Assembly (NCBI GenBank): GCA_021442155.1
Contig: CM038214.1
Coordinates: 21,167,808-21,231,807 of the forward strand
DNA length: 64,000 bases
Origin: Cymbidium sinense
Lineage: Eukaryota > Streptophyta > Magnoliopsida > Asparagales > Orchidaceae
Direction of reading: 5' to 3'
Shown here: positions 36,561 through 49,394 of the stretch, piece after piece
Position numbering within the stretch: the stretch's first letter is position 1
Layout: each line of letters opens with the position of its first letter
Notes under the pieces: model-generated
What the model saw: only the letters and a program-made list of their open reading frames with translations
What the model was told of the DNA's origin: nothing
The model's database searches: none
Made by a program: the position numbers and the translations under genes

Positions 36561-38029
36561 AAAGCAGGTAATCAAATGACCTCCTTGGCTAGCTAAAGCC
36601 TTGTGTTCCAGGATATCGGGCTATATACCCATTACAATTCAATCTTATATAAATCAACACATGAATAGAGGAAGAGAACTCAACATTCATACACTTAAGC
36701 TATAAGCACATGTATTTTTTATTTATTTATAACTAGCATGATAACACATATTATTTTTCATTTATAAGCTTTTGAAAAATACATTTGGATTTAATAGTGA
36801 TAATAGCCATGAATATATTAAATTAAATCAACACAAGCTTACTAAAGAAAATCAATTTTATTTTACTTGGTTTTGAAAAGATGGATGCATGAATTCAAAT
36901 GACATACCAAATTTAACATGATTGGAAGAGGACAATCAAACATAAGCATGTGATTCTTTCAACCAAAGTAGTTCTTAAGGATAATCAAATCAAATAAGAT
37001 TATTTAAAAGCAAACCAAAGCATATTTTAATTAATTAAGTTTTGGATTTGATTTAAAGGAGAAGAGAAATCATCTCTTGTTATTTTAAACCCATTCTAAC
37101 ATTAATGATTTGATTTAATTTAAGGAAATATAATTAAGTTGATTTTATGGGTTAATTAGGTTGAACCCTTAATTAGATGAATTAATTATGAAATCATCAC
37201 TTGTTGTTTTAAACCCATTCCCACATTAGTGATTTGATTTAATTTAAGGAAATATAATTAGGTTGATTTTATGGGTTAATTAAGTTGAACCCTTAATTAG
37301 ATGTATTAAAGTATATGCAAGGAAAATAAACTTGCAATGAGCCAACATGTCACCTTGCTTGGAAAATAAACTTTGCGATGATCTGAAATAAGGGCAAAAA
37401 GTAATAGTTCTCATGATTAATAGTTAAAGATTAGGACTTAACTTATGGTTTTCCCACCCATGTGGACTAACCATAATTTCATTAAACTCCTTTAGGTTAT
37501 TAACACCTAAAGATCTACCCCATGATTTAGTTCATTAAGGTGTGATGTGATTATGATTTCAATTTGATTAAGTGATTTAATTAATTGGTTACATAATTAA
37601 TTTCATTTTAAAAAAAGGGTGAAATGAACTTGGGAAGAGGTCCCAACCTATTCTAGTTCACTTAGTGTTGAACAATGATTAATAAACATAATTAACCAAT
37701 TTATTATTGTTCATGGGATTTATTATTCATTAATTAGCTTAAAGAGTAGTTAAGGTTTAATTAGTCAATTTTCTTATCTAATTGAGCAATAAATCCCAAG
37801 AAAATGATGGGAGGCAAACATCATCCCATTAAATTAACCCACAAAATTTGAGATTAATTGCAAGTAATTTAAAAGTAATTAATGATTAATTTTTAATTAA
37901 ACCTTAATTACTATTCAAAATTAGTTAAGATCATTTTTAATTATTTCACCTCTAAATACCTTTAAAATGAGTATTTATTTGCATTTTTTATCTATATGAT
38001 GTTTTATGATTTTTAGAACTTTTAGCCAT
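36561..38029. other. AT-rich spacer without genes
   Basis: About 1.5 kb of AT-rich DNA with no meaningful open frame, telomere-like words or retrotransposon motifs. It contains TTAATTAA-rich stretches and one 124-bp tandem duplication. It separates the telomere-like domain from arm B of the inverted repeat. Confidence 0.6.
37067..37312. repeat. 124-bp tandem duplication
   Basis: The stretch starting AAATCATCTCTTGTTATTTT at 37,067 is repeated from 37,191 as AAATCATCACTTGTTGTTTT. Both run through GATTTGATTTAATTTAAGG and GAACCCTTAATTAGATG. The two units differ at only a handful of positions. Confidence 0.95.
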
Positions 38030-41005
38030 TAAAATGATTAATTAAGCTAATCCTTTTGGCTGGTGCATTGATGTGGCGTGCTTTCCATGCGATGTGCGGG
38101 ATTATTAAAACTTATCGACTCAATACTTACATGGCGGTGGCATATCGCATTCTCTCGCCATCGATCTAAGATGGATGATATGATTAATCCCACTTTTAAA
38201 TTAGAAAGCATTAGCATCTATCGAATTTAGATCAGCGTGAGCGATAACGTCACACAAGTGAGGGAGAATGGAGTCTGTCTGCCACTGCTCACTTGATCAA
38301 AGCTTACCCGAGCTTGGATCAACTCCAAAAGGATCCCACAGCTTTACAACATCGATTGGAGGGAATCCAACGATCAAGATCACACGAGATGTAAGTTTTC
38401 TTCAAAGATCTCCAACCCATTTTAGCTAAGGATCAATTTTGGAAGCATACCTCACCGAAGCTCAAGACTGGTTGCTCTAACAATTGGATCAATTCCTTGG
38501 CGTTTGCTCAAAAGGCCATGAATCGATGATTTAGAGATCAATTTTGATCGTAGTCCCACCTCTGGTTCTTGAAAAGCTTGGCAGATGAATTATTCTTGCT
38601 CGATGAGGCCTAGGGAAGGTGTGTGGAAAGTTAATTTGTGTTTGATGGAGACATGACGAAGTTAGGCCAAAATGGGAGTGTATTTTGGGATGGGCGGAAT
38701 GGCAATTTTATCAAGGAATGAGCTTGGGAGCTTAAGGATTGGCTATAGCGTCTTGGGTAGCTAAAACTCTAAAGAATAATTTTTGTGTGTGTTTAAGTGG
38801 AAATGATGGGGTGTATACCCCCCTTCAACTTGATCGGGCGGTGGGATTGGGTTTGACTTCTAGTGGCCGTCCGACCATCTCAAGGAGTCATGGGTGGAAG
38901 GGAGGAGGTGAGTTGGCTCAGCTTGGTTGGTTGAAGGTGTGGAGGTGGCTGCCAAGGAGGAATCATGAGTGTCCTAAGGGTTTCAAATGCTTTAATGGGG
39001 AGGGTGAGGTGATTTCACCTCTTATGGGTCATGGCTGACCTAACCATCCCATGGGTCATGTTGGGTAGTGTCCTAGGTGGCTAGGTAGACCATTGGGAGA
39101 TTACTAAGTGGCCAAGGAATGGAAATGTCCACTTACATGGGTGATTTGTCTCATGTGATGCCCTTGCATAGGTAGAATGATTATTTGGCATTGGATTTGA
39201 TTTTGTCAGATTTGAAATGAGCCAAAAGTGGATTAGCCCAAATTTCAAGTCAATTGGAGTTGATTTGGTTAGGTTTGGCTCAATTTGACTCATTTAGGTC
39301 AAATTGGGTTGGTCAAGTTGACCAATTGGTCAAAATTGGGTCAAACCAAGGTTGTTCATATGATCATTTGGGATATTTTGGTTTAATTGGTTTGGTTTAG
39401 TTTGGCTTAGATTTAATTTTGGCTCATTTGAATTCATTTGGGTCAAATGGGTTAAGTTGACCAATTTGACCTAATTGGCCAAATTGGCTTGGGTTGAGTG
39501 TTGGTTTGGGTTTTGTTGACCAATCAAAGATGATTATAGGCTTTTGTTTCAATTAATTTGGATTTTGTTTTGATTTAGGCCAACTTGAACCTTTAGGTCA
39601 AATTGGGCTAAGTAGGTCAATTGGGTTCAATTGGGTCCAATCATGGCTTTGGTTAAGTTCAAGAATGAACTTAAGTCATTGGTTGCAATCAATTTGTTTT
39701 ATAATTTGATTTGACCTAATTTTATCTTTTAGGTAAATTTGGGTCAACTTGGGTCAAGAGGGCCAATTGGGTTTGGTTTGACTCAATTAAAGGTCAAGTC
39801 ATATTCAAATATAGATTTTGATTTTGTATGAATCATTGGTTTAAAGGGATTTGGATTAGGTTGAAATTTGGCTAGTTTGGGTTCATATGGGTTAAGGTTT
39901 GACTTGGTTAAATGACCAAGTTGACTTAGTTGACAATTTGTGACAATTGATCAACCTAGGGTGATCAACAATCATGATGAGAGTTTTTTGATGGGCTTGG
40001 TTCAATCTAATTTTGGTTGGATTAGAACTTGGCTCAAATAGGTCAAATTGGCTACTTTGGGTCAAGTTGACCAATTGGTTTAGTTGGCTTGATTTTGGGT
40101 TGAGTTTGATTTAGTTGAGTTTATATATAGATTTGGGATTGACATATAAATTCAATTGCAATTGGCTTGGGTTCAAATGGGTTTTGGTTCATTTGAACAT
40201 TTCAAATCAAAAGGGTTAAGTTGGATTTGACTTTGGTTGATTTGGGTTTGGCTTGATGATTGTAGATTTCATATATATTTGTGAATACAATTGAAGGTAT
40301 GATTGATTCATGAGAAAATAAAATGAATTTGGGTTTTGGAATGAAGGAATTTGGCCAAGTCCTTCGTGTTGGGTCATGTGGCTTAGGTTTGAATTTTGAT
40401 TTGGTTTGATTTAGTTTTGATGATTTAAATGTATATTTCATTTAAATTTGTGAAGATGATTAAAGATATGATTGATTTGTTAGAAAATCAATTGAGTTTT
40501 GATTTGAATTAAGATTTGGCTAAGTCCATGGGATAGGTCATATGGCTTAGGAAGGTTTTGATTTAATTTGATTTAGTTTTGATCATTTAAATGTAGTTTT
40601 GATCTATATTTAGGAAGATGACTTAAGATATAAATTGATTGAGAAAATCAATTGATTTTGGATTTATTTGGATTAAGATTTGGCTAAGTCCATGGGATCA
40701 TATGGCTTAAGAAAGGTTTCAATTTTGGATTTGATCATGGGCTTCAATCATTTGGTTTTGGAATTTGGGTTTGGATTTTGATTTGAATTTGATGTTTTAA
40801 TTGAACTTGAAGTTGGTTTTAGAAAGAAAACATGGATTAGATTTGCATTGTAGGGTTGGTGGATTATCCAATCAGCATAAGCTAATCTATGGTTAACTAA
40901 GTCTTTAGGCTTAGGTTAAGTGTTTACCTAATTGTTAGTGTCTTATCACTTGGAAGTCTTAGTGTAGAAGACTCCTAAGTCTAAGATGGAAGATTGAATC
41001 CACTC
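38030..41005 (+). repeat. Long dispersed repeat, arm B (inverted relative to 18,800-22,860)
   Basis: This is the reverse-orientation partner of arm A. GCATACCTCACCGAAGCTC near 38,447, the GGTCAA/TTGACC zone at 39,190-40,110, the GATTTGGCTAAGTCCATGG units near 40,520 and 40,678, and CTAAGTCTAAGATGG near 40,976 occur in the opposite order and strand to arm A. It ends at about 41,005, where homology to Tat copy 1 begins (GGCCTTGGCTCCATGTTACC). The 99-codon frame at 38,739-39,038 and the other frames are not supported as genes. By position this could be leader or LTR DNA of Tat copy 2 with gag deleted. Confidence 0.68.
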
Positions 41006-42330
41006 TAATGAGGTAGGCCTTGGCTCCATGTTACCCTTGGAGATAGATGATTGAAAGATCGAAGCCAAGTTTCACATTATAGACTCGGATACATCTTTTA
41101 AGGTTTGTTTAGAAGAACATGGATACATGAGAACAACATAGTTTTATTTTCTCTACATGTATGAAGTTTGTGAGAGGTGGGATCATCTACTATGTTAAAG
41201 GAGATCTCAAGCCATTTATAGTTCATGAGGTACATATATGAGAATGCGACTTACCTCCCTCAAAATCAACAAGTCTATTCTCATGAACTAGGCAAATATT
41301 TATAAATAAAAGAAAAAGAAAAAGAAAAAGAAAAGGAAAGATAAAAAGAAAAAGAAAAGAAAATAGAAAATGAAAAAGAAAATAAAAGGGAGCAAAAATG
41401 GACTTGGAGGAGGAAGTGGAGCCTAACATTAGATTCCACCCATAGTTCATTACTCTATTTGAACATATGGGTATGACCTCCACCAGGGTGAGGAAGAGGC
41501 GGTTAGAGTCTTAGGGTGGAAAACCTCCTTATTGGACACTAAGTATAAAATATGTCCTAGCTACTTGGAGTACACCTATTATCCATATAGACTTCAAATC
41601 TAGTTCATAGGATGAGTCTTATATGATTAGCACACCAGCCAAATCTTCCCAATAGTGGATTCCCATGGAGGTTACACTTGTGCAGGATATGATGAAGACC
41701 GAGCTCCAAAGCAAAGCATAAGTGTATCCAAGTCTATATGTGAAATAGTTAGGCATCAGTTTTGAACCTTAGCTCTAACCCCAATTTCCTCTCAAAAAGC
41801 AGAGCGTTTGGTAGTTAAGGAAGCCCCTAAGTCATCATAGGTGTGAAGACTCAGAGGTTTTTTTTGGAAGCATCATCCTCAAGTTAAGAAGTTGATGTCG
41901 AACTTGAGGATGTTTCATATTAAAATTTAATAGAATTACCTTTTGATTGGTACTTGTCTTGTGTTCATAATTTTGCAAAGAAAGGATTAATCCCACATAC
42001 TTAATCAAAGCACAGGTCAGACTACTTTGAAAGAATATGTAAGAGCAAATGCAAAAGCTCTCAATCAAGATCGGACTAGGATTTGGTACAGTGGGTCCAG
42101 TCGATGATGACTATTACTGCTTGGTCATCACTAATCATTTGGAATCTGATAGGTTCTTTTCAAATCATATTAACTCATATGAGGAGTTGTGCTTAGAAAC
42201 TTTAGATGATCAAGATGATTTTGAAGTCAAAGATGCACCACTAGAGTTTAAAGAAGAGAGTCAACCATTAATGAGCTCGAAATCAACTTAGGAATGGAAG
42301 AAGATCCACGACATACATCAATTCTTTGTT
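41005..42330 (+). pseudogene. Gypsy protease end and pre-RT linker, copy 2
   Basis: 41,005-41,170 aligns with the second protease block of copy 1 (8,262-8,420). At 41,200-41,290 the phrase GAATGCGACTTACCTCCCTC matches GGATGCGACCTACTATCTTC of copy 1. An A-rich Lys/Glu-coding tract (41,305-41,398) and a Gly/Arg-coding stretch (about 41,480-41,520) follow. The frame at 42,049-42,291 (VDDDYYCLVITNHLESDRFF) is the counterpart of copy 1 at 9,341. It ends in a broken pre-RT motif near 42,290-42,340. Confidence 0.72.
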
Positions 42331-43740
42331 GAATGAAATTGAAACTAATGAAATAGTTAGGCTATTGATTGAGTTTAAGGACTACTTTTCATGGAGTTAT
42401 GAAGATGCAGATTGGCTCGATGTAGAGTCCATAAACTAGTAATAGAGCTTCTTGCTAACCTATCAAGCAAGCTCTAGATGCATTCGATTAGGCATAGAAC
42501 AATAGATCATTTTGAAGTCAAGAAACTGATCGATGCTGGCTTCATCTGGGAAGAAAAATACCCTACTGGTTAGCTAGCATCATCCCAGTTAAGAAAAAGA
42601 ATGGCCAAATTCACATATGTGTTGATTTTAGGGATTTAAATAAGGCACGTCCAAAAGACAAATTTCCACTACCAATCCCAAAGTTGATGGTAGACATTGC
42701 CTCATCTCATGCAGTCTTCTCTTTCATGGATGGCTCATATGGATATAACCAAATAAAGATGGTTCCAGAAGATGAAAGAAACACTACTTTTAGAACCCCA
42801 TCAAAATGCTATAAGGTCATGCCTTTCAGCCTTAAAAATGTCATTGCTACATACCAGTGGGCTATGAATTGAATTTTTGATGAACTCATTTATCATCAGG
42901 TTGAGTGCTATGTTGATGATCTTGTGGTCAAAATAGAGAAAAGGAAGACCATCTCTTTAACTTGAGAGTAGTTTTCAAATAGTTATGATAATTTAACCTA
43001 AAAATGAATCTATGAAGTGTGCATTTAGAGTAGCTTCATGGAAATTCCTTGGGTTTGTTGTCTGACACCAAGGAATTATAATCCATCTGGAGAAGATCAA
43101 GGTGATATTAGAAATGCCACCCCCTAAAAGTTTAACTCAACTCAAATCATTCCAATGGCGGTTGGCATATCTAATATGCCTTATATCTAACCTATCAGGA
43201 AGATGTCAACCATTCTCAGCATTTGTCAAAAAGGATTCCAAGTTCAAGTGGGATGATAAGTGTGAGCATGCCTTTGAAGACATCAAGCATTACCTGATGA
43301 TGCTGCTAGTTCTAGCTGCTCATACTTTACACTATTGTGTTAGATATCTCCCTTGGTGCTTTGTTGGCCCAAGCCAATGATGAAGGGATGGAAAATGCAC
43401 TCTACTACCTCAATCATCATCTAATCACGGAGGCTAATTCTCCAGAAGCATTGCCTAACTTTAATCTTTGGGTAACGAAAGCTACAACACTATATGCTTC
43501 CTCATAAGGAGAATTTAATTTCAAGAATCAATCCAATATAATATCTCATGGCATGGCCGATGCTATCCGGATGGTTAGCACAATAGTCCATCATCCTCTC
43601 GTAGTTTGACATTACCTTCATACCCCTCCGTGTGGTGAAAGGACAAGCGCTAGTGGATTTCTTAGCAACACACCCACTTTCTGCTGACTCTCTGCTTAGA
43701 GATGATCTCCCCGATGAACAAATCATGAACTTAGGAGATA
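42331..43740 (+). pseudogene. Gypsy reverse transcriptase and RNase H remnant, copy 2
   Basis: Motifs include ICVDFRDLNKARPKDKFPLP (about 42,616-42,675), AVFSFMDGSYGYNQIKMVPEDE, TPSKCYKVMPFSLKN, and an intact catalytic VECYVDDLVVK with YVDD at 42,909-42,920. The thumb and connection follow (MPPPKSLTQLKSFQWRLAYL, ISNLSGRCQPFSAFVKKDSKFKWDDKCEHAF). RNase H 1 and the following connection are broken by frameshifts and stops (43,300-43,740). Despite the intact active site the frame is interrupted repeatedly, so no enzyme can be made. Confidence 0.88.
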
Positions 43741-43754
43741 CTAGCATTCATCAC

Positions 43755-44200
43755 TGAGAGATGTACTTTGATGGTGAGGCTTCTTCTCAAAGAGGAGAAG
43801 AACAATAGTCTATTATTCTAAGAAAGGCATGGGTAGGAATAGTTCTCTTAACTCAGGCCGCAATGTGATGAGATTCTCATATCATTTGTCTAATCCTTGC
43901 ACCAACAGTGAAGCTGAATATGAGGCTCTGATTGGTCTGGAGTTAGCCGTTACTCTAAGCATCCAGAACATCAATATCTTTGGGGATTCTCAACTAGTAA
44001 TCAACCAAATCACTGGGTCCTATAAGGTTATAAAGCCCAAGCTCCATCACTACCATAAGTACACCATGGAGTTGTTGGCCCAAATCTCAGAGGTTACCAT
44101 TTATAAGATTCCTTGATGAGAGAATGCTGCAGCATATGCTTTAGTCAAGCATGCCAAGGAGTTGGCATGTCCGGAGGATGAGTCCATATCAATAAAATCC
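43755..44200 (+). pseudogene. Second RNase H domain, copy 2
   Basis: The reading begins MYFDGEASS (about 43,760), passes FSYHLSNPCTNSEAEYEALI and INIFGDSQLVINQITGSYKV, and ends AENAAAYALVKHAKELA across a stop. The first three acidic positions are kept, but the fourth (usually ADALA) reads AYALV. The frame at 43,829-44,116 covers the middle of the domain. This domain places the element in the Tat lineage, as for copy 1. Confidence 0.83.
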
Positions 44201-44329
44201 AAAATAGACAAGTCTTATCCCTTATTGATATTAAACTTATCAAAAGTACTCTCTTGAAGGGAGGTTGCCATTATCAAGAAGTATGAGAGTTAAATTGAAG
44301 GAAACCGTTCATAGATTACCTAAATAAAG

Positions 44330-45490
44330 GCAAACTACCTCAAGAGAAATCTCAAGCCCATCATATGAAGCAGAGAGCACTTTCCAATGCTCTTGTGGAT
44401 GATGTCTTGTATCATCAGTCTTTCAATCATATGTGGTTACGTTGTTTATATAAGCATGAAGCCAATAAGATTTTGGTATACACTCAGCATTATATGGAGC
44501 CAACCAATCTGGTCTAAAGATGAAAGCCAAGATCAAGAGACTAGGATCTAGCAATCGATGATCAAATATTAGATGGATACGACTAGGCGATGCCACCAAT
44601 GTCAAATACATGGTGTGGTCCTACACCAACTGCCAAACATTCTACATCTTACATTGGCCTCATGGCCATTCGAGAGTTGATGACATAGTCGATTGATCCT
44701 TCTTCTTTCAAGGGTCGATTCATCTTAGCTACTACTGACTACTTTTCCAAATAGGTGAAGATGATTATGCTTAGAGTGGTCATAGCTCAGCATATGCTCC
44801 AATTTTTTAGGAACCATATCATATATAGGTTCAGAGTGCCTCGATGAATGATATCGATAATGATGCATTCAAACACCAAGATTAACAACTTTGCCCGAAG
44901 ATAAAGCACATATTGGAGATATTCTACTATTAACTACGAGGGAAATGGCTTAACAGAAGCCTTCAATAAAACTCTCATCCAAATACTGAAGAAGACACTC
45001 AATAATAACAAGAAAAGTGGCATGAGCAGTTAGTTGAAGCCTTGTGGGCTTACTGCACCACATATAGAACTCCAACTCAGTCTAGTCCTTTCTCCTTAGT
45101 GTATGGGTCTGAAGCCGTTCAACCATTAGAAGTCCAACTCCCATCACTAATGATAGTTGTGCATTGTAAGATAATAGAGCATAATGCCAAGTTGTGGTTA
45201 GAAGAGCTTAAAGGTTTGGAGGAGAGATGTCATGGCATGCCAAAACCTCAAGTTGTACAAAGCCAAAATGATTCAAGCTCATAACAAGTTGGTCCATCTA
45301 GATCTTTTCAAGTAAGAGATTAATTTAGTTCTAAGGAAGATGATTGCCCATCACAAGATGGGAGGCAAGTTTGAACCCACTTGAGAAGGTCCTTTTTCCA
45401 TGGAGAAGGCCTACCAAGGATGATCTTATCAGTTATTAATCATAAGGAGAGTGCCCACTCAGCGGTCTCTACTTAAAGAAATATTATAAA
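44330..45490 (+). pseudogene. Gypsy integrase remnant, copy 2
   Basis: Pieces are a degraded zinc-binding region (44,380-44,640), a core start after HWPHGHSRV (about 44,655), the region of the second catalytic block near 44,840-44,880 with a frameshift, and a well-kept GNGLTEAFNKTLIQILKKTL (about 44,938-45,000) with the catalytic glutamate. The C-terminal half follows (WAYCTTYRTPTQSSPFSLVYGSE, 45,042-45,284), then GGKFEPT near 45,360. Confidence 0.83.
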
Positions 45491-45559
45491 TCATGTTTGA
45501 AAATTCCATTTTGAATTCAATCTCTTCCATGTTTGAAGTATTCTTGTTTGTGAATGCAC

Positions 45560-47830
45560 ATGATGTGTTTATGGTAGGTGTAAGGAACAGTGTCATCCTA
45601 TCCTTCATTGAAACAACACAAACTACACATAACCATATAAAACAAACACATATCTTTTATATTGGGCTACTTTGAGTTGAGATAATGTCCCCAATGATGC
45701 TCACTCAATAGCTGCTCCAGGTCAGGCTAACATACTACCCTGCTAGTGTGCCACCCTAGTGGTCTTCTTTCATTGGAAGATGTAAGTCTACTATGCTTTC
45801 TTTCCTAACTTGGCCACTGCACACCGATGAGTGCCTTATTAGTTTGGTAGGCCTTGCATGGCGTAAGCTTATGTTGGCTTTATTTAAGAAAATATGAGTA
45901 TGCTATGCTTTCTTCTTAGATTAGCCTTCATGTAATATGCGGGTCGAGTGTATTTGAGGTTTAGGATAAGTCCCCTAGAGGTCCTTCCCTCTTGATTACT
46001 TCAAGTGCAGGTCCGTCCTTCCGGGGCTCCACCTTAGTAGTCACTCTTGGTCATATATGTCATATGTGACAACACTATCGATGATCAGTTCTTCTTGGAA
46101 AGTTGTAAGCCTACATGCTTTCTTTCTAGATTGATCATTGCACACCAATGGGAACCTTAGGTAGGTTGGTTCTCACTATGCTAATGGATACACCACTCAT
46201 GCTATGGATACACCTTAGGTTGGTTGGTTTTAGCACCTTAGGATACACCACTCATGGCGGATGTAAGTTTGTGCACTTTCTCCTTGAGTTGGCCACCATA
46301 CACCTATAGACTTTTTTTTTTAGAGTTCAAGATAACGCCCCTAGCATCACCTCCCTCGTGGGCACTATATTTGGATCACATCCTTTGTAACCCCATTTAG
46401 GTAATACCTGGGTTACTATAAGATTGGACAGTTTTCCTTTCCTAGTAACCACCCCTATGGTTATAAAATCTATCCTGTGGATGTCTAGATTCTCCCTTGG
46501 TCCAATAAATCTAAGATAGGTCAAGGCCAACATAACCCCTTCTTAGTGTGGTCCCTCGCACACCAATAGGGTCCACACAAACATATAAACAAAATTTATA
46601 TAAACTTATGGATTAGGAGGACACCCCTAGTGGCACATTTTCCCAAGCAGGCATCTTATATTTAGGTTTGTATCAATAAAACTCCTTTTAGTAATCACCT
46701 GACTACTCTTAAGTTGATATAAGTCCCCAACAACATTCACTTAGTAGTCACCCCTAAGTTGGGTTCTATTTGTTGTGCTACCAACATGTCACCCTAGCGG
46801 GTGTTCCCTACTTTAGAAGATGTAAGTCTCATATGCCTTCTTCCTAGCACAACCATTGCACACTGAAAGGAAACTCATTAGGTTGGCTAGCTCGCTACGA
46901 CCAATAGACTATCCCTTTGGATTTTAAATCTATGATAGGACAAGTTTGATATAGCCCCTTCGGTGGGTCCATCACACCGACATGGTCTATAAATTAAATC
47001 TATAAAATTTGATATAGCTCACATCCCCGGTAGATATGCCTTCAATTTGAAATCAAACTAAACCAAATAAACCATATTAAATCACATGAAATTAAGATAA
47101 AATTAGTCCTTAATACTTTTGAGTTGACATAAGTTCTCAGCAGTATTCACTCAGTAGTCGTCCAAGGTCAGGTTCGATTTGTTGTGCACCCACCAATTCA
47201 TCCTAGTGGTTGTTCCTTGCTTTAGAAGATGTAAGTCTGCAATGCCTTCTTCCTAGCCACACCAAAAAGAAACCCCTTAGGTTGGCTAGGTCTACCTGGC
47301 CGTAAACTACTCCTTTGGATTTCTAAACCTGAGGTAGGTCAAGGCTAATATAGCCCCTTTATAGTAGGTCCATCGCGCGGTCCATACATTAACTCAAATT
47401 AAATTAAACTCGATCGATTTTCCTCGTGGAGCTAAATCACACCCTTCTCCTAGTGGAGCCCCCATATATAAACAAGTCAAACAAATAAATCAAATTCAAA
47501 ACCAACCTCCCTAGTGGAGCCAAATTAAACTAACTCCTCGAGTAGAGTCTAAATCATAGAAATCCAACTAAACTCTTATTCCCAGTGAATTGATCCCCAA
47601 ACAAATCTATGAATTCAAACTCAAATTTCAATCCCCAATGGATAGCTCAAACCTGCTTCCCTAGTAGAATGTTCATATACCCAATCCCAGTGGACTCGAG
47701 CCCATATCTCTAGTAGATGCGCCTTTACATCAATTAAAACAAAACAAATTAAAGTTGATTTGATCTTAATCCATAGTGGATTATAGATTCTTATCCCCAG
47801 CAAATTTTCTTCTTCTATGCCCTCGACATA
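45560..47830 (+). repeat. Degenerate ~330-bp tandem repeats, 3' region of Tat copy 2
   Basis: The GATGTAAGTC..TGCTTTCTTC landmark, paired with a CATTGCACACC-like phrase, recurs near 45,779, 46,102, 46,259, 46,819 and 47,229. CTAGTGGAGCC and CCCAGTGGA phrases (about 47,430-47,800) mark the far end, as in copy 1 at 18,560-18,640. Units are more diverged than in copy 1. No genes are present. Confidence 0.78.
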
Positions 47831-47869
47831 GACCCCTCACATGTCATGTCCAATGCATGTGTGATCTGC

Positions 47870-49390
47870 TAGCAGATCTCCCTCCATGTCCTTAACATGG
47901 AAGTCTCATCAAATCTTATTTCTTCTCTTATGCACACCTTTAATACTTCAAGTAAAAGCCTAATAATGTATTCATTTAAATCACATCATCTTAACATTAT
48001 TATCAACATTTTATGATTTGTGATGGTGAAAGCTCAAACTATCTATACAATATCATGCTAAACATATTATAGTGTGAATTAACACACTAAATTATATTAT
48101 AATATATGATGTTATATTATAATTTGCTATAATATAATATGTTATCTAACATTACACCTCATTAGAATCACTTAAAGGAAGAAATAATACAATTTTTTCA
48201 AAATTTGGATAATGTTCATTTTGGATGTTAAATTGTTATTTTTCTATTAGAAATGGTACAAAAGAGCATAATTTTGGTGTTGCTTCTTGGTGTGTGCTAT
48301 GAATTTGGCCAACTCAACCTTCAAATTAACATTTTTGTGAGTTTTGACTTAATGTATTATAACAAAAGTAAAACATACTAAAATGTACAATAACATATAG
48401 TAACACACCACCACATTCATATATGTGTCAAGTTATATTGTTATGTACATTATATTTTAATATGCTTTCATATAATATATTATCTTACATTACACCTTAA
48501 AATGAATCACTTTAAGCAAAAAAATATATAAAATTTTGTTGAAAAATGAACATTTATGTTGGTACAAAATTCCATCCTTTTGATTAAATGATATACACAT
48601 CCCCAATGATGTTCCCTCGCTTACCTTAAATTTGGCCAAATCCCATCATCTCAGCCTACAAATTAGTACTTTTATGAATTGTACTAGTACTAACTCTACT
48701 GCATCATACTATAACAAACTAAAATATGCTAAATAAAAAGTAGTAATACACAATAGTATGCTATAATGCATGATGTTACACTATGTTATAACATCCTATA
48801 TAATAATACACTATAACATATTATATTATATTATATTATATATCCTTTGACAAGGGATTCTTAAGATAAAAAATCATAAAATTAGTCTAAACAATAAAAA
48901 CTATAAATTTTAGTCATATCACTTACATATTTTAAATTAAAATAATATATTATGATGCCATGCTCTACTATTATGAATTTGGCCAAATTCCACCATTTTA
49001 AAGTCTAAATCAACATTTTTATAGATGATGCTACTGTAGGCTTGACTGCATGATTGTAAAATACTAAAAGGATTTAAAATGGGCAAAATAATATATTATG
49101 ATATATGTTGCTATACTATGCTACAACATATAATATTTATTTTGAACATAAAATCTTACATTTTAGACTACAAGTGTAGCACACCTTTGGTACTACAATT
49201 TAATTTCCACTTAAAATTTGATAAATCTCATCATCTAATTTATTAAATCAATATTTTAGATTTATAATAATAGAGACTATAGGGCATAATACCATAATAT
49301 ACTAAAACATTTCAAAATATCTTATAACATCCAAAAGCACATCACTACATGCTCAAATATATGATGCTACATTATACTATAATATATGGT
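47870..49390. repeat. AT-rich diverged tandem repeat, four ~250-340-bp units
   Basis: The phrase AATTTGGCCAA followed by CA(C/T)CAT and AAATCAACATTTTTAT-like sequence, then TACTAAAA and ATATATTATAATATG-like words, begins near 48,300, 48,632, 48,971 and 49,212 (the last as AAATTTGATAAATCTCATCA). Units are strongly diverged. There is no coding capacity, and no match to the neighbouring Tat repeats. Confidence 0.75.
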
Positions 49391-49394
49391 ATTA

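Larger units (their letters stand above)
41005..47830 (+). mobile_element. Ty3/gypsy Tat-lineage retrotransposon copy 2, degenerate
   Basis: This copy is homologous to 8,262-18,660 in the same order: protease end, linker, RT, RNase H, second RNase H, integrase, ~330-bp tandem repeats. It starts inside the protease region, so gag and the protease active site are missing, and it adjoins arm B directly. It has many stops and frameshifts, but it keeps some residues that copy 1 lost (the YVDD box and the integrase glutamate block). The two copies thus decayed independently. No LTR pair was identified. Confidence 0.83.

Noticed and set aside
38739..39038. 99-codon plus-strand open frame
   Set aside because: It lies inside arm B, whose inverted partner (near 21,760-22,100) has no corresponding frame. 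The sequence shows no recognisable domain, so it is a chance frame in a repeat.
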